Part shown: positions 8,430-17,958 of the stretch, piece after piece
Layout: each line of letters begins with the position of its first letter
Numbering within the stretch: position 1 is the first letter of the stretch
Source of the DNA: Hypericibacter sp050729195
GTDB lineage: Bacteria; Pseudomonadota; Alphaproteobacteria; Dongiales; Dongiaceae
Direction of reading: 5' to 3'
DNA: 64,000 nt
Assembly (NCBI RefSeq): GCF_050729195.1
Contig: NZ_JBOHKS010000134.1
Span: forward strand, 11,981 to 75,980
Notes under the pieces: generated by a model
The model's input: only the letters and a program-made list of their open reading frames with translations
The model's database searches: none
What the model was told of the DNA's origin: nothing
Program-made: the position numbers and the translations under genes

Positions 8430-10460
8430 TCACAGCCCGACACGCGGCAGGTCGCGGGTCACCTCGCGGCTGAAGATCCGAGTCTCCCCCTCGAACGCAT
8501 CCATGGTGATGCTGACCCGGAACTGCCGGGCATCACCGGTGAGGAGGGTCCGGCTCGAGGTCCGGATCTCCCAGCCGCCGCGGCGCATCCGATAGTGCCA
8601 GTCGATCTCCGCCCGCGCGCTCAAGGGGTCGCCCTCGATCAGGCTGAAGCGCTCGACCGCCCGTCCGTCGAACTCGAGCCCATCCTGCTCCAGCCGATAG
8701 GCGCCCAAATCGCGATTGATGACGACGGTGGTCCTGCCGGTCGTCGCCTCCTCCTCGATCACGCGCTCGCGCCGCCCGCGGCGCAGTTGGGTGAAGGGAA
8801 CATTGGGGGCCGCCTCGGGCGGCTCGAAGGGATCCTCATCTCGACCTTCTCCGGCCCCGGCGTCCCGCACCGGCAGCTCCAGCCGGCAATCGGCGGCATG
8901 GAGCGTCAAGGTCGCGGCCTCCGGTGCGGGCCAGAGGATCGGCCAATAGTTGGTCGAGAGCGCGAGGCGCAGCCTGTGACCGGGTTTGAGCCGCTGCCCC
9001 AGATCGTTGAGCGCGATGCGGACCGTCTCGGCCTGGCCCGGCAGCATCGCCTCGCTGCGATCGAACCCTTTGCGCCGCGTGAGATTGAGGACGCCATAGG
9101 AGATCAAGGTCGAGGCGCCATCGGGCGCCACATCGCAGAGCCGGGCGGTGACGATGCCGACCGGCTTGTCGATCGCCAGGCGAAGGATCAGGACCGGTGT
9201 GCCCAGCATCTCCAGCGGGGCCTCGAGCCGCGCGCTGTCGAAGACGAGCGAGCGGCCGTCATCGGCGCGCTGGTCGATCGGCAGCTCGCCGGGATTGCCA
9301 TAGGGGCACCAGTCGCCGGTGGTGATGCCCGTGGTTTCGGGCGAGCGGTGCTGCAGGGGTGCCTCGCCAGGCAACGGCCGATCGGCGAGGCGTCCGTCGC
9401 CGAGATACCAGGTCTGGCGTGCCTCCGGTGACGGCGCGGTCGCCTCGCGCACCCAGCGTCCGTCGCGGGTTTCATAGTCGGAGGCCGGCGGCATCGAATC
9501 CTGGATGAAAGCGGTCAGCTTCGGCTCGCGCTCGATGCCGTTATCGATGTCCTTCAGCCAGCGATCGAACCAGCGCAAGGATTCCTGCAGGAACCCGATC
9601 TGCGGGCCCGGCCGCGCGTCATGCGGATAGGCATGGGCCCAGGGACCGATCATCGCCTTGACCGGCGCCTTCACCTTGGCCAGCAGGCGCAGCACGCAAT
9701 TGGTATAGGGATCGGCCCAGCCGCCGACGGCATAGACCGGGGCGGTGATGGCGCTGTAATCCTCGGCCACCGAGCCGTGACGCCAATAAGCGTCGCGCAA
9801 GGGATGCGCCATCCATTCGAGCAACAAGGGCGGGCTCTGCGCGAGCCGTTCCAGCCAGATCGCGCGCCAGCGCTCGCCCACCATCGTCGGGTCGGGCGGC
9901 CTTGCGCTGAAGGTCGTCATGGTCGAGGCCCAGGAGAGATTCCCCAAGAGCAGGCCTCCACCCATGTAATGGCAGTCATCGCCATAGCGATCGTCGGTCG
10001 CATGAACCGGAATGATCGCCTTGAGAGCCGGCGGACGGCGTGCCGCCACCTGCAGCGCGTTGAAGCCGCCCCAGGAATAGCCGGTCATGCCGACCTTGCC
10101 GTTGCACCAGGGCTGGGCCGCGAGCCAGGCGATGACGGCGATCGCGTCGTCATGCTCCTGCTTCAGATATTCGTCGAGCAGGATGCCTTCGGAATCGCCG
10201 CTGCCGCGCAGATCGACGCGCACCGCGGCATAGCCATGACCGGCAAAATAAGCATGGCGCGGCGTGTCGCCCAGGAGCGTGCCGTCGCGCCGGCGATAGG
10301 GGATATATTCGAGAATCGCCGGCACGGGCTTGGATGGGGCCGAGCGCGGCAGCAGGATGCGCGCGGCGAGCTTCACGCCGTCGGGCATGGCGATCCAGAC
10401 CGGGTCCAGGATATCGAAGGCCTCGGGCAGATCCTCCCGAATTTGTGGTGACGGTTTCAT
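8430..10460 (-). CDS. CocE/NonD-family hydrolase (S15-type alpha/beta hydrolase), paralogue 1
   Basis: A 676-residue hydrolase of the CocE/NonD family, which includes cocaine esterase, cephalosporin acylases and alpha-amino-acid ester hydrolases. The N-terminal S15 catalytic domain carries the nucleophile elbow GYSWGG near residue 130, an acidic region VGGWADPYT and a His in IGPWAHAYPH. The C-terminal half is the PepX_C jelly-roll. No export signal is seen, so it probably acts in the cytoplasm on ester or amide bonds of an imported compound. The reading frame extends to 10559, but the ATG at 10460 begins the conserved sequence and lies 28 bases after the upstream hydrolase stop. It is clearly related to the two other hydrolases at 10489 and 14545. 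Confidence 0.92.
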   Translation of the reverse strand: MKPSPQIREDLPEAFDILDPVWIAMPDGVKLAARILLPRSAPSKPVPAILEYIPYRRRDGTLLGDTPRHAYFAGHGYAAVRVDLRGSGDSEGILLDEYLKQEHDDAIAVIAWLAAQPWCNGKVGMTGYSWGGFNALQVAARRPPALKAIIPVHATDDRYGDDCHYMGGGLLLGNLSWASTMTTFSARPPDPTMVGERWRAIWLERLAQSPPLLLEWMAHPLRDAYWRHGSVAEDYSAITAPVYAVGGWADPYTNCVLRLLAKVKAPVKAMIGPWAHAYPHDARPGPQIGFLQESLRWFDRWLKDIDNGIEREPKLTAFIQDSMPPASDYETRDGRWVREATAPSPEARQTWYLGDGRLADRPLPGEAPLQHRSPETTGITTGDWCPYGNPGELPIDQRADDGRSLVFDSARLEAPLEMLGTPVLILRLAIDKPVGIVTARLCDVAPDGASTLISYGVLNLTRRKGFDRSEAMLPGQAETVRIALNDLGQRLKPGHRLRLALSTNYWPILWPAPEAATLTLHAADCRLELPVRDAGAGEGRDEDPFEPPEAAPNVPFTQLRRGRRERVIEEEATTGRTTVVINRDLGAYRLEQDGLEFDGRAVERFSLIEGDPLSARAEIDWHYRMRRGGWEIRTSSRTLLTGDARQFRVSITMDAFEGETRIFSREVTRDLPRVGL

Positions 10461-10488
10461 GCCGGCCCTTTCCGATGCGACCGCGGCA

Positions 10489-12519
10489 TCATCGATGATC
10501 CCGAGAAATTTTCTGGTCGAAGCCGCGGCTGAAGAAGCGCACGCCGCCGTCATAGGCATCGACCGTGGAATGGAAGATGAAGTGGGTCTTGTCCGCCGTC
10601 ATCTGGATGCGGGTCTCCAGCCGGGCGTCCCAATCGTCGCGCTTGTAATGAACCTCGGTCGAGACCGTGGCCCGCGCGGTCAGCGGATCGTTGCGCGCGA
10701 TGGCGAACTCCTTGACCTTGCCGTAATGGATCACGGTGCCGATCTCGTCGATGCGCGCCAGCCCGTCATCGCGGCTGTTGCGCACGACGGTCTCGTTGCT
10801 GTCGGCATCGAAGATCACCTGGCGCTGCTCGCGGCCTGGATCCGAGACGGTGCGTTTCATCGCCGTTGCCTTCTCGACCGGCCCGAAACCGGGATAGCCG
10901 CGGATCTTGCCGGCCGGCAGCACCGGCAAAGCGAGCCGGCTCTCGCCGCTATGGACCGTCAGGGTCGCCGCTTCCGGCGAGGGCCACACCATCGGCCAAT
11001 AGCAGCTCGAGACCGAGATGCGGATCCGCCGTCCGGCCGCGAACTGGTGCGCGGCTTCCGTCAGCGGCACGGTCACGCGGTAACGCTTGCCGGGGACGAG
11101 CGCCGTCGGGCTCTCGTGGCTTTCGCGCTGGGCGAGATTGAGCAGCCCATAGGAGACGCGCGTGGCGGCCCCGTCGGGGGCGACATCGCTGAGCCGCACC
11201 GCGACCAGCGCCTGCGGCTTGTCGGATTCGATCTCGAGCGTGACGAAGGCGGCGCCCACCGTCGCCAGCGGCTCGGTCAGCACGGCCGAATCGAAGGTCA
11301 GGGAGCCGGCATCGTCGATGCGCTGGTCGAGCGGCATCTCCGGCGCGACCTTGCCCAGCCCATAGGCGCACCATTCGCCGCCCGCGAGGCCCGTCGTCTC
11401 CGGCGAGCGCACCGACAAGGCGACGCCCGTGACCGGCTTCTCCTCGAGGCCATGGGGGTTGAGCGCCAGCATATGCCGCTCGATCTCGGCGGCCGGCCAG
11501 CGATCGATGCCGATCCATTGGCCCGGGCGGAAATCGTAATGGGACTGCGGCGGCACGCTGTCCTGCATATAGAGCCGCAAGGTCGGGTCCTTCTCGACGC
11601 CGTTCTGCTTGCCCTTGAGCCAGCGGTCCCACCAGCGCACCGCTTCCTGGAGGAAGCCGATGGCCGGGTCCGGCACGCCGCGCTGCGGGTAGAGATGCCC
11701 CCAGGGGCCGACGATGCCCTTGCAAGGCACGCTCAGATGCTCGGCCAGGCGGAACACGGCCGCGGTATAGCCGTCGGCCCAGCCGCTGACGCCCAGCACC
11801 GGCGTCTGGATCGCGGCATAATCCTCGCAGACCGAGCCATGTTTCCAGAATTCGTCGCGCCGCTGATGCTCGAGCCAGAGCGGCGGGAAGGGCTGCAGCA
11901 CCTCGAGCCGCTCGAGCCACTGCGTCTTCCAGCCCGGCCCCACCATCTGCGGATCGCCGGGCAGGCCGGCATAGGTGAAGAAGGCGCCGCCCCAATCCAT
12001 ATTGTCGGCGAGGAGGCAGCCGCCCATGAAATGCACATCGTCATGATAGCGATCCACGGTCGCGCAGAGCGCGATCACGGCCTTGAGCGCCGGCGGACGC
12101 CGTGCGGCGACCTGCAGCCCGTTGAAGCCGCCCCAGGAGATGCCCATCATGCCGACGCTGCCGCTGCACCAGGGCTGGGCGGCGAGCCAGGCGATGATTT
12201 CCAGGGCGTCGTCCTGCTCCTGCTTCAGATATTCGTCGCGCAGCAGCCCGTCCGAATCGCCGCTGCCGGCGATATCGACGCGCGCGCAGACATAGCCCTG
12301 CGCGGCGACCCAGGGATGCATCTCCTCGTCGCGCGCGCGCGAACCGTCGCGGCGGCGATAGGGGATATATTCGAGGACGGCCGGCACAGGATTACGGAGC
12401 GCGTCCTTCGGCATCCAGAGCCGCGCGGCCAGGCGCCGCCCATCCGACATGGGGATCCAGGCGAGCTCGATCGCATCGACCTTGTCGGACACATCGCGGA
12501 TGATCGGCTCGGCATTCAT
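10489..12519 (-). CDS. CocE/NonD-family hydrolase, paralogue 2
   Basis: A 676-residue S15/CocE-type hydrolase. The nucleophile elbow GISWGGF, the block VPAVLEYIPYRRRDGSR near residue 40 and the His motif VGPWGHLYP match its neighbours, and the N-terminal half is much more like the divergent paralogue at 14545 than the one at 8430. The C-terminal PepX_C domain is complete. The ATG at 12519 overlaps the stop of the TetR gene by four bases (ATGA), indicating co-transcription and translational coupling with its presumed regulator. The substrate is unknown; ester or amide hydrolysis follows from the family. Confidence 0.92.
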   Translation of the reverse strand: MNAEPIIRDVSDKVDAIELAWIPMSDGRRLAARLWMPKDALRNPVPAVLEYIPYRRRDGSRARDEEMHPWVAAQGYVCARVDIAGSGDSDGLLRDEYLKQEQDDALEIIAWLAAQPWCSGSVGMMGISWGGFNGLQVAARRPPALKAVIALCATVDRYHDDVHFMGGCLLADNMDWGGAFFTYAGLPGDPQMVGPGWKTQWLERLEVLQPFPPLWLEHQRRDEFWKHGSVCEDYAAIQTPVLGVSGWADGYTAAVFRLAEHLSVPCKGIVGPWGHLYPQRGVPDPAIGFLQEAVRWWDRWLKGKQNGVEKDPTLRLYMQDSVPPQSHYDFRPGQWIGIDRWPAAEIERHMLALNPHGLEEKPVTGVALSVRSPETTGLAGGEWCAYGLGKVAPEMPLDQRIDDAGSLTFDSAVLTEPLATVGAAFVTLEIESDKPQALVAVRLSDVAPDGAATRVSYGLLNLAQRESHESPTALVPGKRYRVTVPLTEAAHQFAAGRRIRISVSSCYWPMVWPSPEAATLTVHSGESRLALPVLPAGKIRGYPGFGPVEKATAMKRTVSDPGREQRQVIFDADSNETVVRNSRDDGLARIDEIGTVIHYGKVKEFAIARNDPLTARATVSTEVHYKRDDWDARLETRIQMTADKTHFIFHSTVDAYDGGVRFFSRGFDQKISRDHR

Positions 12520-13178
12520 GATCTTGCTTTCTGTGATGGGGACGCCCGCGGTTTGCGTTTCGGACGCGCGATTGTCGAAGATTCGGCGCGCGATTGCGCG
12601 GTCGGCGGCAGGCGGCTGGCGAGATAATCGCGGCAGAGGCGGCGCGCCCGGGCCGGCTGGATCCGCTTGGCGTCGAGCGCATAGGCCCACCAGAAACCGT
12701 CGATGAGCGCGGTCAGGCCCAGGAAGATATCCGCCGCCAGCGGTTCCGCCACCATCTGGTGCAGCGCGAACATGATGTTCGATTCGAAGCGGTGATTGAG
12801 GATGCGCTGCAGCCGCGCGAAGCGCGGGTTGCGCCGCACCTCGAGCCAGAAGGTGAGCCAGGCGACCATCGATTCCGGCAGGAAATGCCGGCGCGAGAAG
12901 CAGCCATCGATGATCGCATGGAGACGGCCCAGCGGCGTCGGCTCATCCGGCAGGCGCGCGGCGATATCGTCGCCCAGGTTGCGCAGGAGACGGCGCATGG
13001 TCGCCTCGAGCAGCGCTTCCTTGCCGTCGAAATAATGATTGACCAGCGCCGGCGACAAACCGGCGCGCTTGCCAATGCCGGCCAGCGTCGTGTCCTTGAG
13101 GCCGTCCTCATAGATCGCCGTGATCGTCGCGTCGATCAGCTCCTCGCGACGGAAGCGGCGCCGGCTGGCCAGTGTCAT
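12516..13178 (-). CDS. TetR-family transcriptional regulator (BetI-like)
   Basis: A 220-residue repressor. The N-terminal helix-turn-helix (RRFRREELIDATITAIYEDG then TLAGIGKRAGLSPALVNHYF, residues about 7-52) is a canonical TetR DNA-binding domain, and the C-terminal part resembles BetI-type ligand-binding domains. The open frame continues upstream to 14180, but that is antisense to the alcohol dehydrogenase. The ATG at 13178 gives the proper N-terminus. It is the first gene of the minus-strand operon, divergent from the dehydrogenase and third hydrolase, with a perfect palindrome in between. Autoregulation and control of both transcripts is the natural inference. The C-terminal tail (RPKRKPRASPSQK) is unusually basic. 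Confidence 0.92.
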   Translation of the reverse strand: MTLASRRRFRREELIDATITAIYEDGLKDTTLAGIGKRAGLSPALVNHYFDGKEALLEATMRRLLRNLGDDIAARLPDEPTPLGRLHAIIDGCFSRRHFLPESMVAWLTFWLEVRRNPRFARLQRILNHRFESNIMFALHQMVAEPLAADIFLGLTALIDGFWWAYALDAKRIQPARARRLCRDYLASRLPPTAQSRAESSTIARPKRKPRASPSQKARS

Positions 13179-13223
13179 CGATGAATCCCGGACGCGATGT
13201 TTCAACGGACATCGCTTGTTTTG

Positions 13224-13239
13224 TTGTTCGATTGAACAA
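13224..13239. promoter_or_regulatory. Candidate TetR operator palindrome
   Basis: TTGTTC-GATT-GAACAA is a perfect 6-bp inverted repeat with a 4-base spacer, placed 46 bases upstream of the TetR start and 75 upstream of the dehydrogenase start. It lies in an AT-richer stretch between two divergent genes, the usual position of a TetR-type operator. Assignment rests on symmetry and position only. Confidence 0.5.
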
Positions 13240-13313
13240 TCTGCTGTTTGCGCTGTCAATCGCCTTGCGCCATAGTGGCTGCCCGAATTTTCCCCAACAG
13301 CCGGCAGCAACCG

Positions 13314-14483
13314 ATGAGCGAAGCCCAGCCAGCGACCTTGCCGTTGCGCGGCGACTGGTTGTTCCCGACCGAGATCCGCTTCGGCGCGGGCCGCATCGAG
13401 GAACTGGGCGCGCTTTGCGTTCGCTTCGGGATGAAGCGGCCGCTGATCGTGACCGATCGCGGACTGGCAGCGACGGCGCTGGCGGAGCGCGTGCTGACGG
13501 CGGCCGACGTCGCCGGCGTGGCACCGCGATTCTTCACCGGGCTCCAGGAAAATCCGACCGGCGGCAATGTCGAGGAGGGCGTCGCGGCCTTCCGCGCCTG
13601 GAATGCCGACGGGGTGATCGCGCTCGGCGGCGGCAGCGGCCTCGATGGCGGCAAGACCATAGCCCTCCTCGCCGGCTGCGGCGGCTCGCTCTGGCGCTTC
13701 GCCTGGCCCGATCATGAAACGGCGCAAGCCGAGCGCACGCGCGTTCCCATCATCGCGATCCCGACCACCGCCGGCACCGGTGCCGAGGTCGAGCCCAGCG
13801 CCATCATCACCGACGAGCGCCAGCCGGTGAAGCGCGCGGTGCTGCATCCCGGCATGCTGCCCAAAGTTGTCATCGCCGATCCGAGCCTGACCGTCTCGAT
13901 GCCGCGCGGCCTCACCGCCGCGACCGGCATGGATGCGCTGAGCCACAGCCTCGAGGCGCTCTGCGTGCGGAGCTTCCATCCCATGGCCGACGCGATCGCG
14001 GCCTCCGGCATCGCCATGATCGGACGCTGGCTGCCGGTCGCCGTCGCCGAGCCGCAGAACCTGACGGCGCGCGGCTATATGATGGCGGCGGCCATCATGG
14101 GCGCCGCCGCTTTCGGCAAGGGCCTTGGTGCCATGCATGCCTTGAGCCATGCGATCGGCGCCCTCAAGGGCTATCACCATGGCCTGACCAACGCCGTGCT
14201 GATGCCCTTCGTCCTCGCCTATAACCGGCCGGCGATCGAGCCCGCCATGGCCGAGCTGGCGGCGGCGCTCCGGGTCGAAGGCGATCCCTTTGTCGCGGTA
14301 GAAGGCTGGATCCTCGATCTGCGCCGCAGGATCGAGATCCCCGCGACCGTCACTGCCCTCGGCCTGGCGCGCGCCGAGTTCGGGCGCATCGCCGATCTGG
14401 CCGCGACCGATATCTGCGCCGGCATGAACCCGGTGCCGGTCGATGCCGGGTCACTGCGATCCATCCTGGATGCGGCCGCCTGA
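13314..14483 (+). CDS. Iron-containing (group III) alcohol dehydrogenase
   Basis: A 389-residue NAD(P)-dependent oxidoreductase of the Fe-ADH family, acting in the cytoplasm on an alcohol, aldehyde or related carbonyl. The nucleotide-binding GGGSGLDGGK near residue 105, the ITTAGTGAE-type block (IPTTAGTGAEV) near 150 and the metal-binding region with GMDALSHSLEA and ALSHAIGALKGYHHG (His ligands near 285-300) are complete. The frame is open from 13248; the ATG at 13314 starts the family-typical sequence. It is divergent from the TetR operon and followed 61 bases later by a CocE/NonD hydrolase, so it may oxidise or reduce a product released by those hydrolases. Confidence 0.92.
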   Translation: MSEAQPATLPLRGDWLFPTEIRFGAGRIEELGALCVRFGMKRPLIVTDRGLAATALAERVLTAADVAGVAPRFFTGLQENPTGGNVEEGVAAFRAWNADGVIALGGGSGLDGGKTIALLAGCGGSLWRFAWPDHETAQAERTRVPIIAIPTTAGTGAEVEPSAIITDERQPVKRAVLHPGMLPKVVIADPSLTVSMPRGLTAATGMDALSHSLEALCVRSFHPMADAIAASGIAMIGRWLPVAVAEPQNLTARGYMMAAAIMGAAAFGKGLGAMHALSHAIGALKGYHHGLTNAVLMPFVLAYNRPAIEPAMAELAAALRVEGDPFVAVEGWILDLRRRIEIPATVTALGLARAEFGRIADLAATDICAGMNPVPVDAGSLRSILDAAA

Positions 14484-14544
14484 CGGACGCTTCCCTGCTC
14501 TCATTCTTTCGATTGCGCATGACATTCATCAAGGAGACGACCGC

Positions 14545-16584
14545 ATGAATGACGCCTCGCCGAAATCCGCGGTCCGCCATATCGAGACGATGTGGATCCC
14601 GATGTCGGACGGCACCAGGCTCGCGGCGCGCGTCTGGATGCCGGAAGATGCCGAGCGCAAGCCGGTGCCGGCGATCCTCGAATACATCCCCTATCGCCGG
14701 CGCGACGGCACGCGCGACTGGGACGATCTCTCCCATCCCTATCTGGCGGCCCACGGCTATGTCTGCGTGCGCCTCGACATCCGCGGCACCGGCGATTCCG
14801 AAGGGGTGATGCTGGATGAATATCTGAAGCAGGAGCAGGACGACGCGGTCGAGGCGATCGCCTGGATCGCGAAGCAGCCCTGGTGCAGTGGCGCGGTCGG
14901 GATGATGGGCATCTCCTGGGGCGGCTTCAACTCGCTCCAGGTCGCGGCGCGGAGGCCACCGGCGCTCAAGGCGATCATCACCTATTGCTCGACCGACGAT
15001 CGCTATGCCGACGACATGCATTACATGGGCGGCGCGCATCTCACCGGCAATCTGGAATGGGGCTCGACCTATTTCGCGATCATGGGCCGTGCGCCCGATC
15101 CGCTGATCGTCGGCGACGCCTGGCGAAAGATGTGGCTGCAGCGCCTCGAGGCGATGACGCCCGTCTTCGGTACCTGGCTCAAGCATCAGCGCCGCGACGA
15201 GTTCTGGAAGCATGGCTCGGTGGCTGAGGATATCGGCCAGATCCAGGCCGCGGTCATGGCGGTGGGCGGTTGGGCCGACGGCTATACCAACACCGTCTTC
15301 CGCCTGCTCAAGACATTGACGTCGCCGAAGCAGGGCATCGTCGGCCCCTGGGGCCATAAATACGGCCATGTCGGCGTGCCCGGCCCCGCGATCGGCTATC
15401 TCACCGAATCGCTGCGCTGGTGGGATCATTGGCTGAAGGACATCGACACCGGCATCATGAAGGAGCCGCAGCTGCGCGCTTATGTGCAGGATTCCGTCGA
15501 GCCCGCGAGCCATTACGAGGCGCGGCCCGGCCGCTGGGTGGCGGAGCCGTCATGGCCGGTACCCGGCATCGCGCCGCAGCGCTTCCATCTGAACGGTGCC
15601 GGTTTCCGCCAGATGGGAACGCTCGGATCGGAAGCCGGCCCCTCGGTGCCGCTCGCGATCAATTCGCCGCAGACCATGGGCAGCGCCGGCGGCGAATGGT
15701 GTCCCTATGGGCTGGGCGGGCTGGGACCCGAGCTGCCGCTGGACCAGCGCGGCGACGATGCCAACTCGCTGGTGTTCGACGGCGCGCCGCTGGCGGCCCC
15801 GCTCGAGATTCTGGGCGCGCCGGTCGTCGAGCTCGAGCTCACATCGGACCAGCCGGTCGCGACCGCGGTGGTCCGCCTGAACGATGTGGCGCCGGACGGG
15901 CGCGTGACGCGCGTCACCTATGGGCTGCTGAACCTCACCCATCGCGACAGCCATGCCGAGCCCAAGCCGCTCGAACCCGGCAAGAGCTACCGCATCAGGA
16001 TCCAGCTCAACGATATCGGCCATCGTTTCGCGGCCGGCCATCGGGTGCGGGTCGCGATCTCGACCGCCTATTGGCCGATCCTCTGGCCGGCGCCGAAGGC
16101 GGCGACGCTGACGCTCACCGCCGGTCCCTCCACGCTGTCGCTGCCGGTGCGCCGGCCCCAGGCGGGCGACGCCAAGATCAAGTTCGGTCCGCCGGAGCCG
16201 CTGCCCCCGAGCAACCGCACTTCGCTGCGGCCGGGCGACGTCTATCGCAAGGTGACGCAGGATGTGGCGACCGGCGCGCTCTCGATCCATGTGCTGCGCG
16301 ACGATGGCCGCTCCACCCACAACGAGACCGGCGTCACGACCGAGATGGTCAAGAACCTCCGCTACCGGATGCATCCCGACGACCCGGCGACCGCCTATGC
16401 CGAGGCCGACCATGACCTGGTCCATCGTCACGACCAGGGTTGGGAGACCCGCATCAAGACCCATTGCGCGATCGCCTGCTCGGCGACCGAGTTCATCGTC
16501 GAGGCCGACCTCCAGGCCTTTGAGGGCGAGACGCGCATCTTCTCGCGCAGCTGGACCCAGCGCATCCCGAGAGACTTGATGTAA
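14545..16584 (+). CDS. CocE/NonD-family hydrolase, paralogue 3
   Basis: A 679-residue S15/CocE-type hydrolase, third paralogue in 8 kb. The nucleophile is Ser124 in GISWGGF; the acid is expected in VGGWADGYTN near residue 240 and the His in VGPWGHKYGH near 275. The PepX_C jelly-roll fills the C-terminal half. The start ATG at 14545 follows an AAGGAG site at 14531-14536. It probably shares a transcript with the upstream Fe-ADH. The N-terminal half is strikingly close to paralogue 2 (long identical runs around QVAARRPPALKA), suggesting a local duplication with divergence in substrate range. Confidence 0.93.
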   Translation: MNDASPKSAVRHIETMWIPMSDGTRLAARVWMPEDAERKPVPAILEYIPYRRRDGTRDWDDLSHPYLAAHGYVCVRLDIRGTGDSEGVMLDEYLKQEQDDAVEAIAWIAKQPWCSGAVGMMGISWGGFNSLQVAARRPPALKAIITYCSTDDRYADDMHYMGGAHLTGNLEWGSTYFAIMGRAPDPLIVGDAWRKMWLQRLEAMTPVFGTWLKHQRRDEFWKHGSVAEDIGQIQAAVMAVGGWADGYTNTVFRLLKTLTSPKQGIVGPWGHKYGHVGVPGPAIGYLTESLRWWDHWLKDIDTGIMKEPQLRAYVQDSVEPASHYEARPGRWVAEPSWPVPGIAPQRFHLNGAGFRQMGTLGSEAGPSVPLAINSPQTMGSAGGEWCPYGLGGLGPELPLDQRGDDANSLVFDGAPLAAPLEILGAPVVELELTSDQPVATAVVRLNDVAPDGRVTRVTYGLLNLTHRDSHAEPKPLEPGKSYRIRIQLNDIGHRFAAGHRVRVAISTAYWPILWPAPKAATLTLTAGPSTLSLPVRRPQAGDAKIKFGPPEPLPPSNRTSLRPGDVYRKVTQDVATGALSIHVLRDDGRSTHNETGVTTEMVKNLRYRMHPDDPATAYAEADHDLVHRHDQGWETRIKTHCAIACSATEFIVEADLQAFEGETRIFSRSWTQRIPRDLM

Positions 16585-17052
16585 CGGGGAAAACGCGAAG
16601 AGGAACCGATCCCGGGGGTAGGGCGTTGTTCATATCGAGGGCGTCGTGTCCCCCGCGACGGCCCTCTTATTAAGGCCAACAGAGCCCGCGCCGCCTTCCC
16701 CCTCCCTGCGGCGCGGGCGACTGGCCGCTCAGGGGGCATTCTCCCCATCGCGGTGTAGCCCACGGCTTGACCCCAAGGGTCGGGCGCGGAAGACGTCGTT
16801 ATGCGAGGCGGTCCCGGCTGCCAATCATTGGTAGATGCAGGCTCGGAGCTCTAAATTCTGCTCCATTCATTAACTGGATCAATGCAGCTCATTGGCGCTT
16901 TCACGGTTCCGAGCGTCGGAAACCACTGAAAAATAGCGGGATCGGAATTTGAGCTGCCCCCGCGCTGCAATTGCGCCTCGAGATGGATGCGATATGGCTT
17001 CGACCGAAGCGGCGTTGCGATCTGACGGCTCGATAATTCTGGGCCTCGGTCA
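16585..17052. other. Intergenic region with LysR-type box
   Basis: This 468-base stretch contains no convincing gene. The left part (to about 16760) is GC-rich with no codon structure matching a known family. The right part is AT-richer around 16845-16950 and holds the 17-bp dyad described separately, so it most likely contains the promoter of the importer operon that follows. Confidence 0.6.
16868..16884. promoter_or_regulatory. Candidate LysR-regulator box upstream of the Pot-type importer
   Basis: CATTAACTGGATCAATG has CATT/AATG arms and a T-N11-A core. It matches 14 of 17 positions of a site in front of the LysR gene at 26147-26163 (consensus CATTRACTGRATYAATG). It lies about 170 bases before the first permease start. 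The shared motif suggests that the LysR protein encoded at 26222 controls this operon. Confidence 0.55.
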
Positions 17053-17958
17053 GTGAACGGCAGCCGCCCTCCCTCCTGGTCATTCCGGTGGCGTCCGCCC
17101 ACGGGGGATTGGATTCTCTTCAGCTTCGCCCTGATCTGGGCCGCCGGCGTCCTGGTGCCGATGGCGGGCGTGCTGCTGTTTTCGTTCATCCGGGCTCATG
17201 CCGAAGGCATCAATTTTGCCTTCACCCTCGACGCCTATCGGGAAATTTTCTCGACCGGGCGCTGGGAGGTGACGGCGCGGACCATTCGGATCGCGGCAAC
17301 CGTCACGGCCATCCTCCTCCTCATCTCCTTTCCCTTCGCGCTCTGGCTCGCCAAGGGCCTGCGCTCGACCCTCGTCAAGCTCATCATCTGGACACTGCTG
17401 ACGGCTCCGTTCTTCCTCAGCGACACGGCACGAACCGTCGTCTGGCGGCCGGTACTGGGTCTCATGGGACCGATCAACAGCGGTTTGATGCAGCTGGGGA
17501 TCATCGATGGGCCCATCACCTGGCTGCTGTTCTCCGAACCTGCCGTACATTTCGGATTGCTGGGTCCGTTCCTGCCCAACATGGTCTGGCCGATCTTTCT
17601 ATCCATCACCCTGATCGATGACGATCTGCTCGAGGCCAGCAAGGATATCGGCGCCTCTCATTGGCAAACGCTGCGCCATGTGATCCTGCCTCTGGCAATG
17701 CCCGGCATTCTGGCCGGTGTCATCTTCACCTTCGTGCCGATGCTGGGCGACGACGTCGTCGCCAAGATCATCGGCGGCCAGAAAGTAGTGATGCTGGGCG
17801 GCGCCATGCTCGATCTCATCACCGCACTGAATTACTCCGTCGCCGCGGCCATGTCGGCCTTCGTCATCCTTCTCGTGGCCGTGCTGCAATTGCTGTTCAT
17901 CTGGATCGTCAGGCGCATCGGCGGCGGCGCGGCGATGGTGGAAGGGTTGCGGCGATGA
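17053..17958 (+). CDS. ABC transporter permease (PotB-like, binding-protein-dependent)
   Basis: A 301-residue inner-membrane permease of the spermidine/putrescine type. A long hydrophobic helix follows residue 18, and the EAA loop (EASKDIGASHWQTLRHVILPL) lies near residues 196-216. The start is GTG at 17053 with no obvious ribosome site; it gives the expected cytoplasmic N-terminus, but a different upstream or internal start is possible. It overlaps the next permease by four bases (ATGA). Four genes in a row (two permeases, ATPase, binding protein) form a complete importer for a small cationic or organic solute. Confidence 0.9.
   Translation: MNGSRPPSWSFRWRPPTGDWILFSFALIWAAGVLVPMAGVLLFSFIRAHAEGINFAFTLDAYREIFSTGRWEVTARTIRIAATVTAILLLISFPFALWLAKGLRSTLVKLIIWTLLTAPFFLSDTARTVVWRPVLGLMGPINSGLMQLGIIDGPITWLLFSEPAVHFGLLGPFLPNMVWPIFLSITLIDDDLLEASKDIGASHWQTLRHVILPLAMPGILAGVIFTFVPMLGDDVVAKIIGGQKVVMLGGAMLDLITALNYSVAAAMSAFVILLVAVLQLLFIWIVRRIGGGAAMVEGLRR

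Noticed and set aside
10330..12627. 765-codon plus-strand open frame opposite CocE/NonD paralogue 2
   Set aside because: The minus strand has unambiguous catalytic motifs and a coupled start; the plus frame has no similarity to any known family.
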